Origin: a bacterium
GTDB lineage: Bacteria; Desulfobacterota; DSWW01
Assembly (NCBI GenBank): GCA_028277985.1
Contig: JANQFG010000005.1
Location: 18,891-82,890 of the forward strand
Length of the DNA stretch: 64,000 bases
Direction: 5' to 3'
Shown here: positions 7,557-20,000 of the stretch, piece after piece
Layout: the number at the start of each line of letters is the position of its first letter
Position numbering within the stretch: position 1 is the first letter of the stretch
Program-made: the position numbers and the translations under genes
The notes under the pieces: generated by a model
The model's database searches: none
The model's input: only the letters and a program-made list of their open reading frames with translations
Told to the model about the DNA's origin: nothing

Positions 7557-9005
7557 ATGAAACCCTTTTCTTGTCGCGCGCTCTTCATCCTGCTCGTTTC
7601 CTCAACCATCATCGTGTCTTTCGCAACGTTATCCTACTCCCAGCACATAACCAGCCAACTGACCGACAACGATCAAGCCGACCAAGGTCCCCGCATCGGC
7701 AATAACGGGTATGCGGTCTGGTTCGGATCGGACGGCTCCGACGATGAAATCTTCCTTTACGACGGAACGAGCACGACCCAGATCACGGACAACGATGTGG
7801 ACGACCAGGACCCGGACGTGAATGGCAGCGGCCTCGTGGTCTGGTCCGGGTGGGACGGCTCCGACAACGAGATCTTCCTTTTCAACGGAACGGACACGAC
7901 CCAGCTCACGGATAACGACCTGGACGACGGGGGCCCGCAGATCAACGCCACCGGGTACGTGGTCTGGTCCGGGTCGGACGGTTCAGGCGATGAGGTCTTC
8001 CTCTACGACGGTGCGACCACGACCCAGCTCACCACCAACCACCATGATGACCTGGCTCCTGGAATCAACGGCAGCGGGCATGTGGTCTGGTTCCAGTACG
8101 ACGGGGCCGGTGATGAGATCTTCCTCCACGACGGTGCAACTACGACACAGCTCACGAATCGGATCTATGATGACACGGCACCCCGAATAGGCGACGGCGG
8201 GCATGTAGTCTGGCAGGGATATGACGGAACGGATTTCGAGATCTTCCTTTTCGACGGCGCCACCACGATACAGCTCACGGACAACACCTACTACGACCTG
8301 GACCCACAGGTGAACGGCGCAGGGCAAGTGGTCTGGTCCGGATTCGACGGAACCGACCACGAGATCTTTCTCTTTGATGGGACGACCACGACCCAGCTCA
8401 CGATCAATGGGCATTACGACATGTTCCCGCAGATCAACGATGACGGCCACGCGACATGGCAAGGATTCGACGGAGCCGACTATGAGATCTACTTCTACGA
8501 CGGAACGCGCACAACCCGTTTTACCAACAACGCCAACGCCGATTATTACCCCCGCATCAATGAAGACGACGAGGTAATCTGGCAAACAGACGACGGAGCC
8601 GACTGGGAAATCTTCCTCGCGGAACCGTGCACCGACGCCGACGGGGACGGCCGCTATCTGGAAACCGGCTGCCCCGAGCCGCTCGACTGCAATGACGCAA
8701 ACGAGTACATCTTTCCCATGAACCCGAACAACATCTATTGCGATTGTGCGGGGGCCAACCCCCAGGGGACGGCGGAAGTGTGCGACGAGGGCGCCGACGA
8801 GGACTGTGACGGCCTGAGGGATTGCGCGGATCCGGACTGCGCAGCCGATCCGGTGTGCAACCCTCCGTCTTTCTGCGCGGGCACATCGGAAGCTTCAGTT
8901 TCGGGAACAACAGGGACGCGAGGTCTTTGGGACCTTGCTGCACTCACGGCCCTTCTCATGCTTCCCGTTTACCTGGTTCTCAGATTTGCTATGCACCGCA
9001 GATGA
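7557..9005 (+). CDS. Secreted beta-propeller-like repeat protein with C-terminal sorting tail
   Basis: A 482-residue exported protein of unknown function. A signal peptide covers about residues 1-29. About nine repeats of roughly 39 residues follow (about 30-360), each with the pattern VVWSGxDGSDxEIFLFDGTTTTQLT. This is typical of blades that fold into a TolB/WD40-like beta-propeller. Next comes a Cys/Asp-rich MopE-like segment (about 360-445) with CNDAN and CDEGADEDCDG, likely to bind metal. The end is a hydrophobic helix plus HRR, like a tripartite surface-sorting signal. An AGGAGG site precedes the ATG. The last 20 codons and 24 bases past the stop recur at 10654-10737. Probably surface-anchored; partner unknown. 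Confidence 0.8.
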   Translation: MKPFSCRALFILLVSSTIIVSFATLSYSQHITSQLTDNDQADQGPRIGNNGYAVWFGSDGSDDEIFLYDGTSTTQITDNDVDDQDPDVNGSGLVVWSGWDGSDNEIFLFNGTDTTQLTDNDLDDGGPQINATGYVVWSGSDGSGDEVFLYDGATTTQLTTNHHDDLAPGINGSGHVVWFQYDGAGDEIFLHDGATTTQLTNRIYDDTAPRIGDGGHVVWQGYDGTDFEIFLFDGATTIQLTDNTYYDLDPQVNGAGQVVWSGFDGTDHEIFLFDGTTTTQLTINGHYDMFPQINDDGHATWQGFDGADYEIYFYDGTRTTRFTNNANADYYPRINEDDEVIWQTDDGADWEIFLAEPCTDADGDGRYLETGCPEPLDCNDANEYIFPMNPNNIYCDCAGANPQGTAEVCDEGADEDCDGLRDCADPDCAADPVCNPPSFCAGTSEASVSGTTGTRGLWDLAALTALLMLPVYLVLRFAMHRR

Positions 9006-9027
9006 GCGTGGGGAGGGATGCGGCAAG
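8944..9027. repeat. 84-base direct repeat, copy A (3' end of the propeller gene)
   Basis: Matches 10654-10737 at 83 of 84 positions. The single difference (TTT/TTC, Phe) is silent in the reading frame of the gene. The copy spans the codons for the C-terminal tail, the stop codon and 22-24 bases beyond it. Confidence 0.95.
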
Positions 9028-9033
9028 GAGAGT

Positions 9034-9044
9034 GGGGTCGGACC
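9034..9044 (-). repeat. GGTCCGACCCC element, inverted
   Basis: Reads GGGGTCGGACC on the plus strand, opposite to the copies at 10599 and 10639, so the RAYT gene and the small membrane gene between them are flanked by inverted elements. Confidence 0.75.
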
Positions 9045-9208
9045 AGGCTAACCGCCCGAATACTATGTAGAACCGTGTCAGAGAGAAACGAAAATACCCC
9101 TTAGAAGCAATCCCGACTCGGGGCTGCCGAGCGAAGCATCCGTCTAGATTGGAACGTCCGCTCGTCTCCAGAAAAGAAGGATGCAGAAGACAAGGAACCG
9201 GCCGTTCC

Positions 9209-9478
9209 CTAAGTGGATCTCTCTCTTCCAAGAAACACGTTGTAGAGAAAGGCGAAGATTAAGCCGCTGACGGCACCGTCCACAAAGGCGTACACCGTCC
9301 CTACGATCAGATCGCCGAAGGCGCCCGAAGCCTGATACCCCGGATACACGGAAGCGAAGACCTGGAGGAAATCCGTGCCGTACCCTGATACCGCCAGGTT
9401 TCCGATGCCGGTCAGGAATATGGCCAATGCCCCGAAGCTACCCACCGTCAACATGAACGCTTTCAGGTTGAGTCTCAT
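9209..9478 (-). CDS. Small membrane protein with two transmembrane helices
   Basis: An 89-residue protein starting MRLNLKAF behind a strong AAAGGAGGAAACG leader at 9479-9491, which decides the start over an upstream in-frame extension to 9718. Helix 1 is about residues 8-32 and helix 2 about 58-82. A central SVYPGYQ motif and a GTVYAFVDGAVSG motif in helix 2 resemble a family of small bacterial membrane proteins that I recall as DUF5676; function unknown. Convergent with the propeller gene. A diverged copy of its last codons lies at 10748-10785. Confidence 0.7.
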   Translation of the reverse strand: MRLNLKAFMLTVGSFGALAIFLTGIGNLAVSGYGTDFLQVFASVYPGYQASGAFGDLIVGTVYAFVDGAVSGLIFAFLYNVFLGRERST

Positions 9479-9786
9479 CGTTTCCTCCTTTTGGGTTCTT
9501 TCAAGCCGATTTGAGCGCGCCCCTATACAGCGGCATGGTCTGTAATGTAGAAACGGCAAATGCGTACTGTCAAGAATTTCTTTGAGTACTGCTTGAAGAT
9601 GGTTGGAGCAAACTGTCTGCCAAATATTCTCCACATTCAAGCACCTGAATAAGAGCCATCCTTGACCATAGAATCCGGGTTGTAGTGAGATAAACCAGCC
9701 TCTAAGGGCGATTGGCACCCCATTTGCTGCTGCACAGTGAACCCTAGACTCTACTTGTTCGGATTTCGTCCACGGACTGAAATACC
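9479..9786. other. Intergenic region between the small membrane gene and the RAYT
   Basis: 308 bases between divergent genes. Apart from the ribosome site of the minus-strand gene (about 9479-9491) I see no gene, clear promoter or structured element. An open frame here on the minus strand (to 9718) has no start signal and unremarkable composition. Confidence 0.5.
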
Positions 9787-10542
9787 ATGCCTCGCGCTCT
9801 TAGACATTATCTTCCTGGCTATCTCTGGCACCTTACTCACCGCTGCCACGAGAATTCGTATCTACTCAACTACGACACCGATCGTAAACGATACCTCTAC
9901 TGGCTTTTTCAGGCCAGGAAACGTTACGGCCTTTGTGTCCTAAACTACATGATCACCTCGAACCACGTGCATCTTCTTGTCAAGGACACTGGCGATGGGG
10001 TCATTTCCCGTTCAATGCAACTCGTCGCGGGGAGAGTTGCACAGGCATTCAACTCGAGACGGGGCAGAAGCGGCGCCTTTTGGCAAGACCGCTATCATGC
10101 AACCGCCGTTGAAGATAACCACCACTTCGTCCATGCTGTGATCTATGTTGACTTGAATATGGTGCGGGCCGGGGTTGTCTCTCACCCCGATCAATGGCCA
10201 TTCTGTGGATATCACGAGTTGATAACCAGGAGACAAAGATATTCAATCGTCAACCGCGGGGAGTTGATGCGAGTGTTGGACATCAGCAATGAGCCGGCTC
10301 TGGTGGCAATGAGACGGAATTGGATTGATGACGCACTCGACAAAGGTCCACCCTGCCGTGAGGAAAAATGGACACATAGCCTGGCTGTGGGTGGACCGGC
10401 GTTCCTGGAAACGATGAAGAAAGAATTAGGACCCAGAGCCCGGGGCAGACAGATACAGTTCGACGATCGGGTGGCAGCAGGTATGATCAAGGAGAACTGC
10501 GGTGTTTACAGTCAATCCGCGGGCGGAAAAAATGGCCTCTAA
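9787..10542 (+). mobile_element. REP-associated tyrosine transposase (RAYT, Y1/HUH family)
   Basis: A 251-residue Y1_Tnp protein. The HUH metal site is NHVHLLV at about residues 59-65, and the conserved YVDLNMVRAGVV block (about 120-131), with the presumed catalytic tyrosine, is followed by PDQWPF. The first residues, MPRALRHYLPGYLWHLTHRC, are typical of RAYT proteins. These single-copy enzymes are linked to the spread of REP palindromes. No IS200-type hairpin ends are evident, but GGTCCGACC elements flank the gene on both sides in opposite orientation (9034 and 10599). Length is normal and the frame is intact, so it could be active. Confidence 0.88.
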
Positions 10543-10598
10543 GCGATGACATCCACCTCCCAGAGCCCTGCTTCCTAATGCAATCAAATACATAGCTT

Positions 10599-10648
10599 GG
10601 TCCGACCCGGTTTTCGCAACCCGGGTTTCGCATAGCTTGGTCCGACCC
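10599..10648 (+). repeat. Pair of GGTCCGACCC elements
   Basis: Two copies of CATAGCTTGGTCCGACCCGG (centred near 10603 and 10643) 40 bases apart, with CCCGGGTTTCG next to them. The core GGTC-C-GACC is an interrupted palindrome able to form a small stem. Confidence 0.85.
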
Positions 10649-10653
10649 GGGTT

Positions 10654-10737
10654 TCACGGCCCTTCTCATGCTTCCCGTTTACCTGGTTCTCAGATTCGCT
10701 ATGCACCGCAGATGAGCGTGGGGAGGGATGCGGCAAG
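10654..10737 (+). pseudogene. Orphan 3' end of a propeller-type surface protein gene (repeat copy B)
   Basis: Encodes the same 20 C-terminal residues (TALLMLPVYLVL...) and stop as the gene at 7557-9005, with one silent difference, but nothing coding precedes it. Remnant of a lost or truncated second copy, or a fragment carried by the repeat elements. Confidence 0.75.
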
Positions 10738-10747
10738 TATGGGTCCT

Positions 10748-10785
10748 GCCCTTCCCTCAGCGGAGGTTTCTCTTCCAAGAATTAT
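10748..10785 (-). pseudogene. Decayed 3' end of a small-membrane-protein gene
   Basis: On the minus strand it reads ILGRETSA, against FLGREST-type codons (VFLGRERST) at the end of the gene at 9209-9478. About 26 of the first 32 bases match 9201-9232. It sits 10 bases from repeat copy B, whereas the intact pair is separated by 173 bases. Confidence 0.55.
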
Positions 10786-10896
10786 TTTTGGCATCTCTAG
10801 GTTCTGTTTCCCGTTTGGAATCCAACACATAGCTCGGTCCGACCCGGGTTTTTCCGACTTTCTTGATCAGATATTTGATGTGATTCGTTTTTGTCC

Positions 10897-10926
10897 TTGA
10901 CGCCCCATTACATTTTTCGTTATCCT
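10897..10926 (+). promoter_or_regulatory. Possible sigma70 promoter of the giant gene
   Basis: TTGACG (10897-10902), 18-base AT-rich spacer, TATCCT (10921-10926), about 100 bases before the ATG at 11027. Confidence 0.4.
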
Positions 10927-11026
10927 GTTCTCACCTTTAAAATGACAGTAGATTAGCGTACGTCGTGCCTTTGCCCGCCCTCTCAAGAGGGGAATTCCCG
11001 ACTGTCTTGGATTTCATGCGATTCTT

Positions 11027-14000
11027 ATGAATAACAAGAGATCACCGTGGCTCATCGCCCTGACCGTCTGCCTCGGACTGCTCATCCATTCGACGTCCGC
11101 CGGCGCTCTCGACATATCCATAACCGACACGGGATTTCAGCCCGCCTCCGTCACAATCCTTGCGGGTGAGGGAGTCCACTGGACGAATGACTCCGGTGAC
11201 ACCCAAACCGTCACTGCCGACGGCGGCCTGTTCGATTCCGGCCCCCTGCAACCCGGAGCCGGTTTCAGCGTGGCCCTCGCAATTCCCGGAGTACACACCT
11301 ACCGCTCATCTTCGAATCCGGATTTCGAAGCCAGGTTCCACGTCGTTCTCGAGGAGCTTTCGGCAGATGACGACGCGCTGGCAAACGACCACATACCCGA
11401 CATCACCTTTCCCCTTCAACTCGCTGACGATATGTCCCCGCACCCCGATTGGGGCTTCCTCACGTCCAGAACCCGCATCTTGCTCGGTTTTACGGATACG
11501 GCAACGGTGACCCAGGCGAACGCCGCCCTCCAAGCAGCAACTGTGGCAATCATAGGTGGTCTGCCTGAGGTCGACATTCTCCTCGTAGCGGCCCAGGACA
11601 CGCCGGACTTCTCTGGCCTCACAGCTGCACTCGACACCCTTCGCGCGGATCCGGCGGTAGATTTCGCTGCCATTTCTTCTGAGATGGAACTCCAAGAGCT
11701 TCCCAGGCCCGCGGACGAAACCACCGGCAAACCACCGTACAACTGGACATGGGCAAGGACGGAAACCGCAAGCGGCGATCCGCTGGGCGACACCGGCAAC
11801 TGGAACCTGGAGGCCTCGCGGCTACCTCAAGCCTGGAACCTCCGGGAAACCATCCAGAGAAGGGGTCACGTCGAATCTACACGCACAGCCGTCGTTGACA
11901 GCGGATTCGAACCACATGAAGACATGATTGGAACACGCTCTGAACACGTGCTGTGCAAACCTACACCGGATGGTCCCAAGTGCACGACGAGCGAGCCGGG
12001 TGATCACGGCCAACTCGTTACAGGTATCATCGCGGCGGTCTACGACAATGACTCTGTCGAAGAGGGGCGCTCCCTTGGGTTGAGTGGTGTCAACCCTGTC
12101 GCACGCGTATCTGCTCTCGAATACGGATTCGAAGGCGGCACGGATGCCTTCGCGGATCTTCTCGAAATCATCAAGCTGGTGGCAGAGGAACTCTCCGACA
12201 TCAAGGTTGTTAATCTCAGTGTCAAGCATTCTGTTCCTCATGCCGTCCCGGGCGATCAACCCTGGTGGGACAGCCAGGGCGTGTTTCCGGTCTGCGGTCC
12301 GGGTGACAATGACGACAACACAGCAGGGGCCAATGATTTCTGTACCCCGAACAACGACGACGATTGGCTGGAGGAAATGGCGAATCTCGGGAAGGCCACC
12401 CGAAATATCGCAGAGTATGCTTCTCAGAAGGGCATCATAATCGTCCAGGCCGCCGGCAACGACAGTGGTCAAACCACACCAGGGCTCCCTAAATCCACTT
12501 TTTGTCTCGGCAGCGGCGTGAATGTTGAGGGCTGCACCTTTGAGAGATTGAAGGCGGTCAACGTCGCGGAATTCGCCTGGGCATCCGAGAACTGGGTCAA
12601 TCCTGCCATTGCCAACCCTATCATCATCGTAGAAGCCATTGGAATCGACCTGGGCCGCTCGGTTTACTCCAATATTGAGGGCGACGTATCAGCACCCGCC
12701 GACGACCTGGTCAAATTAGCCCTGGATAACCTTTATGCCCAAAAGGGGGCAGGCGGCACATCCTCGGCCACGCCCCATGTCGCGGGCCTTGTCGGATACA
12801 TGTCCGCCTTCGACCCCTCTCTCACCATAGATCAGATCAAAGACCATTTGCTTGGATGGGCACGGGCCGACACGACAGATGGAGCCGAATCGCGTATCGA
12901 CGCCTTCGCTACCATGCTCTCGCTTCCTGGAGCTGCCAAGGCCCTTGTGGACGTAAACGACATGTCCAAGGACGGCAACCGGCGCGTAGTCCTGGGCCCC
13001 CCGGACCCGGACAATCTGGGTGGAGTCGAGTTGGGTCTCGATATGACCTCGAGCAGCGACATCGACCCCAGCACGGGCACGTGGTACCGCACGCACCCTG
13101 ACGGCATAATTGACATGCGTGACTTCCGCCGCTTCCGCGATGTGAGGCTTCAGCTTTGCGAGAAGCTCCCTCCGGGCACAGGAGAGTGCATCGACATTGC
13201 CGATTCCGCTGATATTCAACTCAACGGTCCCCCCGACCATCCAAAGAAGGACTTGAACTTCGATCGATGCGTCAACCAGGGTTCCAGCGACCCCGACTGC
13301 CCCACCTCGGAGAACGTATTCCCAAGGTTCGACTTCAATGGCGACGGCGTGTTCTCGCGTTCTGACCTTGCCACGGTCCCTCTCAAACCGGATGGCAGCC
13401 CAGCGGACGACAAGCTCGACGAGACCCTGATGACAGACCTGGAAGTCCTCATGAGCCAATGGGACCCGGATCTCGAAAAAACCGAGGGCTACGCAGCCTC
13501 CGACCTGCCCGGCTTGCTGCTCTCGGCAGATCTGGAAATCCACGCTCAGGACTTGTTCGGTGAGGGTGCGGGCGACGTGACGGTCACGATCATTCGTCCG
13601 GACACGAACACGGCTCTGCCTACACGCACGATTCCTGTCGGGGATTTCATCGTCTACACCGTTCCGGCAGACGTCTACCTCGAGATTAACGCCTCGGCCA
13701 TGGTTGGAAGCGAGCTGATCGAGGCAGCTCCGTATATACTCTCAGTTCGTCCGGGAGTCGATGTTCGATTTGAATTGTGCAGACGAAATCTCAACCTTAT
13801 CGCCAGCCCCGCAACCCTGCTGGCCGACGGTGCTGCCGAATCCTCAATTGCCCTTACTCTCCAGCCCTGCCCAACAGACTCTCTCGAGGATGCCGTAGTC
13901 ACCTTTACGCAAACTCCCGGCGGACCTAACCACGGCTCTCTCCAGTACTCGACGGTCGGTCTGGATCCGGACGGAACCGCCACCAACGTCTTCACTGCCG

Positions 14001-17000
14001 GCACCGAAGTGGCGGATTACGAGATCACTGCAGTGGCGACCCTCAAGAACGGCAAACAAGTGCAGGGCACGGTCAGTCTGAAGACCACGAATCCGGTCAA
14101 GATATTCTACAACTGGCAGCAGACCATCCTGAACTTCAGCGAAGAGGGTTCCAGTCGCTGGCCCCCCATGGATCCGACAGACCCAGCGCAAGACATCCGG
14201 TGCGGCAAAGCGACCATTCGGGGCACGGTGTTCGACCCCTTGACACCACCCCACGACCCGGTGGAAGGAGCAATCGTTGAGGTGCTCGGCGTTGATGGAA
14301 CGCGTGCGGCTACCAACGCCGACGGCTTCTTCCTCATCGACGATGTCGGTTTGGGCGCGAACAACTCACCCATCCAGGTAACCGTCCGTGCAACAACACC
14401 CGACTTCACGGTAGACAAGACCGTGACGGTATTCTGCGATGCATCCCTCCTGGTCGAATTCGGTCAACCGCCATCAGCCCCGGCAAGATTAGAGGGCAGT
14501 GTTCTCGATGCGACGGGCGCCCCGTTGGCGGGCGTGTTCATCGGTAGCGACTTCGGCGGCTCCACGACTACCAACCTCTCGGGGAATTATGCCCTGGAAG
14601 ATGTGCCGACCAGCCCGAACGGGGTCCAACGCACCTGGAACGTGACCGCCAGAGCATCGGGCCTCATGCCGAATCGTCAAGCCGTTTCTGTATGGGAAGG
14701 CTCGGTCGATGAGCTTGACTTCCAGCTGGGCATTGGCGATTGCGATGACTTCGTCATTCACGAATTCCAACTCACCCAGGATCGCCTGCACAGCGAATTC
14801 GGCGATCTTGTTGAAGGCGGGAACATCACCAAGTTCAGGGTGTATCAAGACGGGACCGAAATCGCCACCTATGGAATGGAAGGCACACTACCACCCCCTG
14901 TCGAGATTGTGCCCGCCGGCACAATCGGATGGGAGGAATGTGTCAACGATTTCAAGTTTGATGCCTTTCCCACCTCGGACGCCTTTCCCGGCTTTCCTCC
15001 CCCGCATCTGACGCTGAAGCGGCAAGGTAGCCTGGAGCAGGCGGGCAGCGCCATGCTTCTCGACGAATTCGTGACAGACTCCATGGTATCAGGGACGTTT
15101 GATTGGCAGAACAGCGGCTCGCAAGCACCTGCTGACGGCGCGATGCCCACTCAGCAGTTCGCAGGCACCGTTGCCATGGCCATTCCCTTTGATCAGCTCG
15201 AACGCTACCAGGACCACGCGCTCCCGTCGACTGTCTTCATGGATACTGTCCCGGAAGGACTGCGACTTCACGGCTTGAAGGAGATCGCAGAACTTGAGTA
15301 CCCATACGAGTCAAGCTGGACATTCACCGAAGCCTTTATGGAAGGGATGCCTCCATTCGTTACACCCTTCACGCACTACAGCATAGGCTTCGGTGACGTC
15401 CCCGACAGCTCGGGCGCGATGAAGGCCGGCACGCATCAATCCGAGCTGATGTTTATTCCGCGGGGGGACGGTTCAGCGCTGAAGTTTTCCGGCGATGTCT
15501 CCCAACCTGTGACATTCAAACCGGATGGCGCGGGCGGCTACGAAAAATACGAATACTGTGAGGTGGTCGACCGGCAATACACCTCAAGCCATGAGTACTT
15601 CACTGCCCTCGATATTGTTCAAGATGGGATCCATAGCACGCGGCTCTGGAGGCGCAACTCGACCTACTACGGTGTATCCAATAACGATCTCTACGTTTTC
15701 ACCTCTTCAAGCTCCAGTAAATCGTGGCAACATGAGTATCCCATGCCGGTTGGCCCGGGCAACTCGAAAATCCGCTATGCCTTTGTTGCGATTCCGTACA
15801 CCGATGAAGCCGAATTGGAGGCACTCATACTAAGCGGCCTTTTGGATCCCCCTTCTTGTGAAGAAACTCCATCCCTGGAGGCGCTGTTTGACGCAACCCC
15901 CAACCCTGCCGACGAAGGGTCCCTCGTCTCCTTCACCGACCAGTCCTTGAGTCCTGGAAACTCCATCGTCTCCTGGGATTGGGACCTCGGTAACGGCGAT
16001 ACCAGCGTCGAGCAAGATCCCGCAACCTTCTACAATGACAACGGTACATATCAAGTCGATCTGACAGTCGTAGACGCCACGGGCGCCATCAGTGTCGCCT
16101 CCATGGACGTGACGGTCACCAATCTTCCGCCTGAGGGCCAGGTGGGCGATGCCTTCGCCAATGAAGGCGAAACGGTGGACATCACCGTGCTCCTGGCCGA
16201 CCCCGGAGAAGACGACCGACAGGCCCTCGCTTTTCGTCTGGAGTCAACCAATTCCGCCTTTCCAGTGATAGAAGACACCCGGGCCGCTGGAATCCACACA
16301 TTCTCTATCGGTGGCCTGCCCGCGGGCGACTATCCGCTTACCCTGACGGTCACGGACAAGGACGGCGCCAGCGATACCGACAGCGGCCTGGTTCAGATTC
16401 TCGGCTCCGGCACACCTCCACCACCGCCGCCGCCACCGCCACCGCCGACCCCGACCTGCGATCCCTCGATCAGCCTGGACGGAGAGGAAAAGGCCTTCCT
16501 GGACCTCTTGAATGCCTATCGTGCACAGAAGGGGCTCCCCCCCGTGGAAGCATCCCCTGGTCTTACGAAGGCGGCTGTTCGTCATGCGTCGGACATGGCG
16601 GCCAACGACTTCCTCGATCACATGGGCTCCGACGGCAGCACGCCGGAACAACGGGCCCAGGAGGAGGGATACCCCTCGAACAATGTCAGCGAGAACGTGG
16701 CTTCCGGCCTGCCCGACGGCAACACTCTGCTATTCGCGTTCATGGCTTCCGCAGGTCATGATCAGGTCATGCTCGATCCCCTGTGGAACGCCGTCGGTAT
16801 TGCTCGCGAACAGGGGGCCGACTGGTACTGGACCGTCGACTTCGGGGAGACACTCGATTGCCCATTGGCTAGGGCTTTGCCTGGTGAAAGCCCGGCTTCT
16901 CTATACGCCTCTGCGGCGGCTCGCGATTGGGATCATTTCGTATCCAACCCTCCTGCCATTCCCGAGAACGTACGGGTTCTGCAGTATGGGGGTGGGGATG

Positions 17001-20000
17001 ATCCGCCGTCTGTCTTGTACCCGCCTGTTGCCGCCTTCGTGATCTCTGACGCAAGCCCCATGGAAGCAGAGACCTTAACCTTTACGAATGCATCTCGAGA
17101 CGCCTCCGGAAGCCTGGTCTCCGCCATCCTGAACGTGGGTGACGGGAGTGACCCGGTTCTCCTCGGCCCCGGCGCGAACCATGACCACACCTACAACACG
17201 GATGGAAATCTCAATGTCAGTGTCACGGCGACTACCACGTATGGGGATACACTCACGGTAACGCGCCCCGTTTTCGTAGAAGCAGCCGAGGAACCTCCTC
17301 CACCTCCCGGGGATTTCAACGTCCTCATTTCACCATCTAGCCAAACATTTGCGCCTGGAAGCGGCTCGAACTTCGTTGTCACTGTTACAGCCATCAACGA
17401 CTTTTCTGCTCCCGTCACCTTGAGCGTGGCGGCTCTTCCCTATGGAATCACCGCCCAATTCTCTCCGCCTACTCTTACGCCTTCGGCCTCCTCGTCCCTT
17501 CTCGTGACGGCGACCGATGACGCGGACACGGGAGACTTCGACCTCAACGTGACGGCCACGGGTGGCGGCATCACTCACACAACGAGCAGCTCGGTCTCGG
17601 TCGAATTCGGACTGATCCCGATCTGCACAGGCACACTGGAAGGTGTGGTCACCGATACGGTTACGGGCAATCCCATCGCCAACGCCAGGGTCTCCAAGTC
17701 ATATACAGGAAGCCCTCTCGATATATTCGCCGACAGCAACGGCCATTACACCATGACCGGCCTCCCGCTCGGCGTCAACAACTCCCCCCAAACGACCTCG
17801 CTCTGGGGACTGGCAGATGGATATTGGTATGCCAACGGGTTAGGCACGGCCGCCTGCGGAGAAGTGAACACCCTGGACATCCAACTGGTTCCTATGAAAT
17901 ACGGAACGATCAGCGGTTTTGTCCGGGTAGGCACACCCGATCCGAACGACCTGACCGAGAATCGCTCCGTAACGCCCACGGACGTGCCGATTGAAGGCGC
18001 CACGGTTTCCCTCAACAACAACACTGTCTTTTCAACCGACGCCGCGGGCTTCTACGGAGGCGGGTCCATTCAATTGGGCTACAACAACGAGCCGGTGGTC
18101 TATTCTCCCTCGGTTGCAGCCGACGGTTACTGGCACCCGGCGGGTTGGAATCCCGTAACGATCGAGGCGGACAAGAACACGGTGGCAGACTTCGTCCTGG
18201 TTCCCAAATGCACCGGCACCATATCCGGAAAGCTGATATTCGGCGACACGGGCCAACCCATAGCCAACGCCACGCTAAGGGCCACCCGCACCGTATGGGA
18301 CTACAAATTCTACGATACCGTCACCAATGCAAACGGCGAGTTCTCTTTTGCCGACATCGAGCTGAGCTACAACAACGCAAGCGCTTCGTACACCATCACA
18401 CTCCAATACCCTTATCTCTCGGAATACGCACCTCTTGAGGTCTACGTCCTACTGGAACGTTGCGGCGATCATCTCATCGAGGACCTGTCCCTGCAAGCGC
18501 GTGTATCGAACTACGGCGCACTTGAGGGACATGTCACCGATATCGAGACGGGCGATCCCGTGGCCGACGCTCGGGTGGCTTTTCGGAGCTACAACCCAAA
18601 TGTTTACAGATCGGACCAGGCCGACACCGACGGTGCATACAGGATAGAGACCATCTTCCTTGGTTATGACGACCAGACCTCCAACACCGGCTCCGCCACC
18701 GCCAGCCACAATGATTTCTGGAGCAGTTCCTCGCCTCCGATCACCGTGAACAGCGGGGAGACCTCAACAGCGGACTTTGAGCTGCTGCGAAAGAAGTTCG
18801 GTTACGTTGCCGGAACGGTTCGCAACGCAGCGACGCAGGAACCTATTGCCGGTGCCACCTTTACCTTTATCGCGGCCGAGCCCTCCCAGGAGGACGGCTC
18901 ATACCAGAGCGGCCCGATCAGCCTGAATACAGGAAACACCCCAAGGCAAGTAGGTGTCCGGGCTTCTGCAGACGGCTACTGGGACAAGTTCGTACAGACA
19001 ACCGTGAGCGCCGACCAGACGACGACCGTCGACATCGACATGATAGAGGTCTGCCAGAGCGCAACCATTGTAGGCTTTGTGTACGATGCCTCGACCCAGG
19101 AGCCTATCGAGGGAGCGGCCATCAGTATTACCCCATCGAGCGGGATCGGCTGGAAGTACACGGACCAGGACGGCAACTTCATCGTCGAGGACATTACGGT
19201 AGGGACCGACAACTCACCCCTTGATGTAACTGTCTCGGTTTATGCTACAGGCTATTATTCTCAGAGCAAGACGGTGACGATATTCTGCGGCGCCACGATT
19301 ACCGCAGAGTTCGGCCATCCCTCCACCGACACCGGGACCATTGAGGGAACGGTCACCAATCTGGACACGGGCCAGCCCATGGGCGGCGTCTTCATCGGCA
19401 GTGGGTTCGGGGGTTCCGCGACCACGGACTCCCAGGGATACTACATCCTGCCCGATGCCCCGCTGAGCGCCGGCAACACAGACCGTGACTGGCAGGTCAC
19501 TGCCATCCCGGATAGCTTCCCGCCCCTCAGCCAGACCGTAACCGTGCAGGCGAACACGACGGTTACCCTCGATTTCGAGTTCGGCGGGTCGGCGAACCAA
19601 TCCCCGGACCTGGACCCGGTCGGAGATCAGGTGATAGCCGAAGGGGAGACTCTCGATGTCGCCATATTCGCGGACGACCCGGACGGAGACACGATCACGC
19701 TCTGGGCCGCAGGGCTGCCTGCCTTTGCGGACTTCACGGACCATGGCGGCGGCCTGGGAACGCTGACCCTGGCCCCAGCCTTTGGCGACATGGGTGAGTA
19801 TCCCGTTGTGGAGATCTTCGCCTCTGACGGGGACCTCTCTGATAAGGAAACCTTCACGATCTCCGTCCTGGAGGGGAACCAGCCTCCTGTAGCTGTGGCG
19901 GGAGGTCCGTATACAGCGAATGAAGGCGATACGATCACCCTGGACGGGTCCGGCTCCTCCGATCCCGCTGATGACAGCCTCAGCTACCACTGGCAATTCG

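Larger units (their letters stand above)
10543..11026. other. Intergenic region with repeats and gene-end remnants
   Basis: 484 bases after the RAYT gene: GGTCCGACCC elements at 10599-10608, 10639-10648 and 10836-10845, the 84-base repeat copy B, a decayed small-membrane-gene end, and a likely promoter for the giant gene at 10897-10926. No intact gene is seen. Confidence 0.7.

Noticed and set aside
9479..9718. Longer version of the small membrane protein
   Set aside because: A strong AGGAGG site immediately precedes the internal ATG at 9478 and the extra part lacks any domain.
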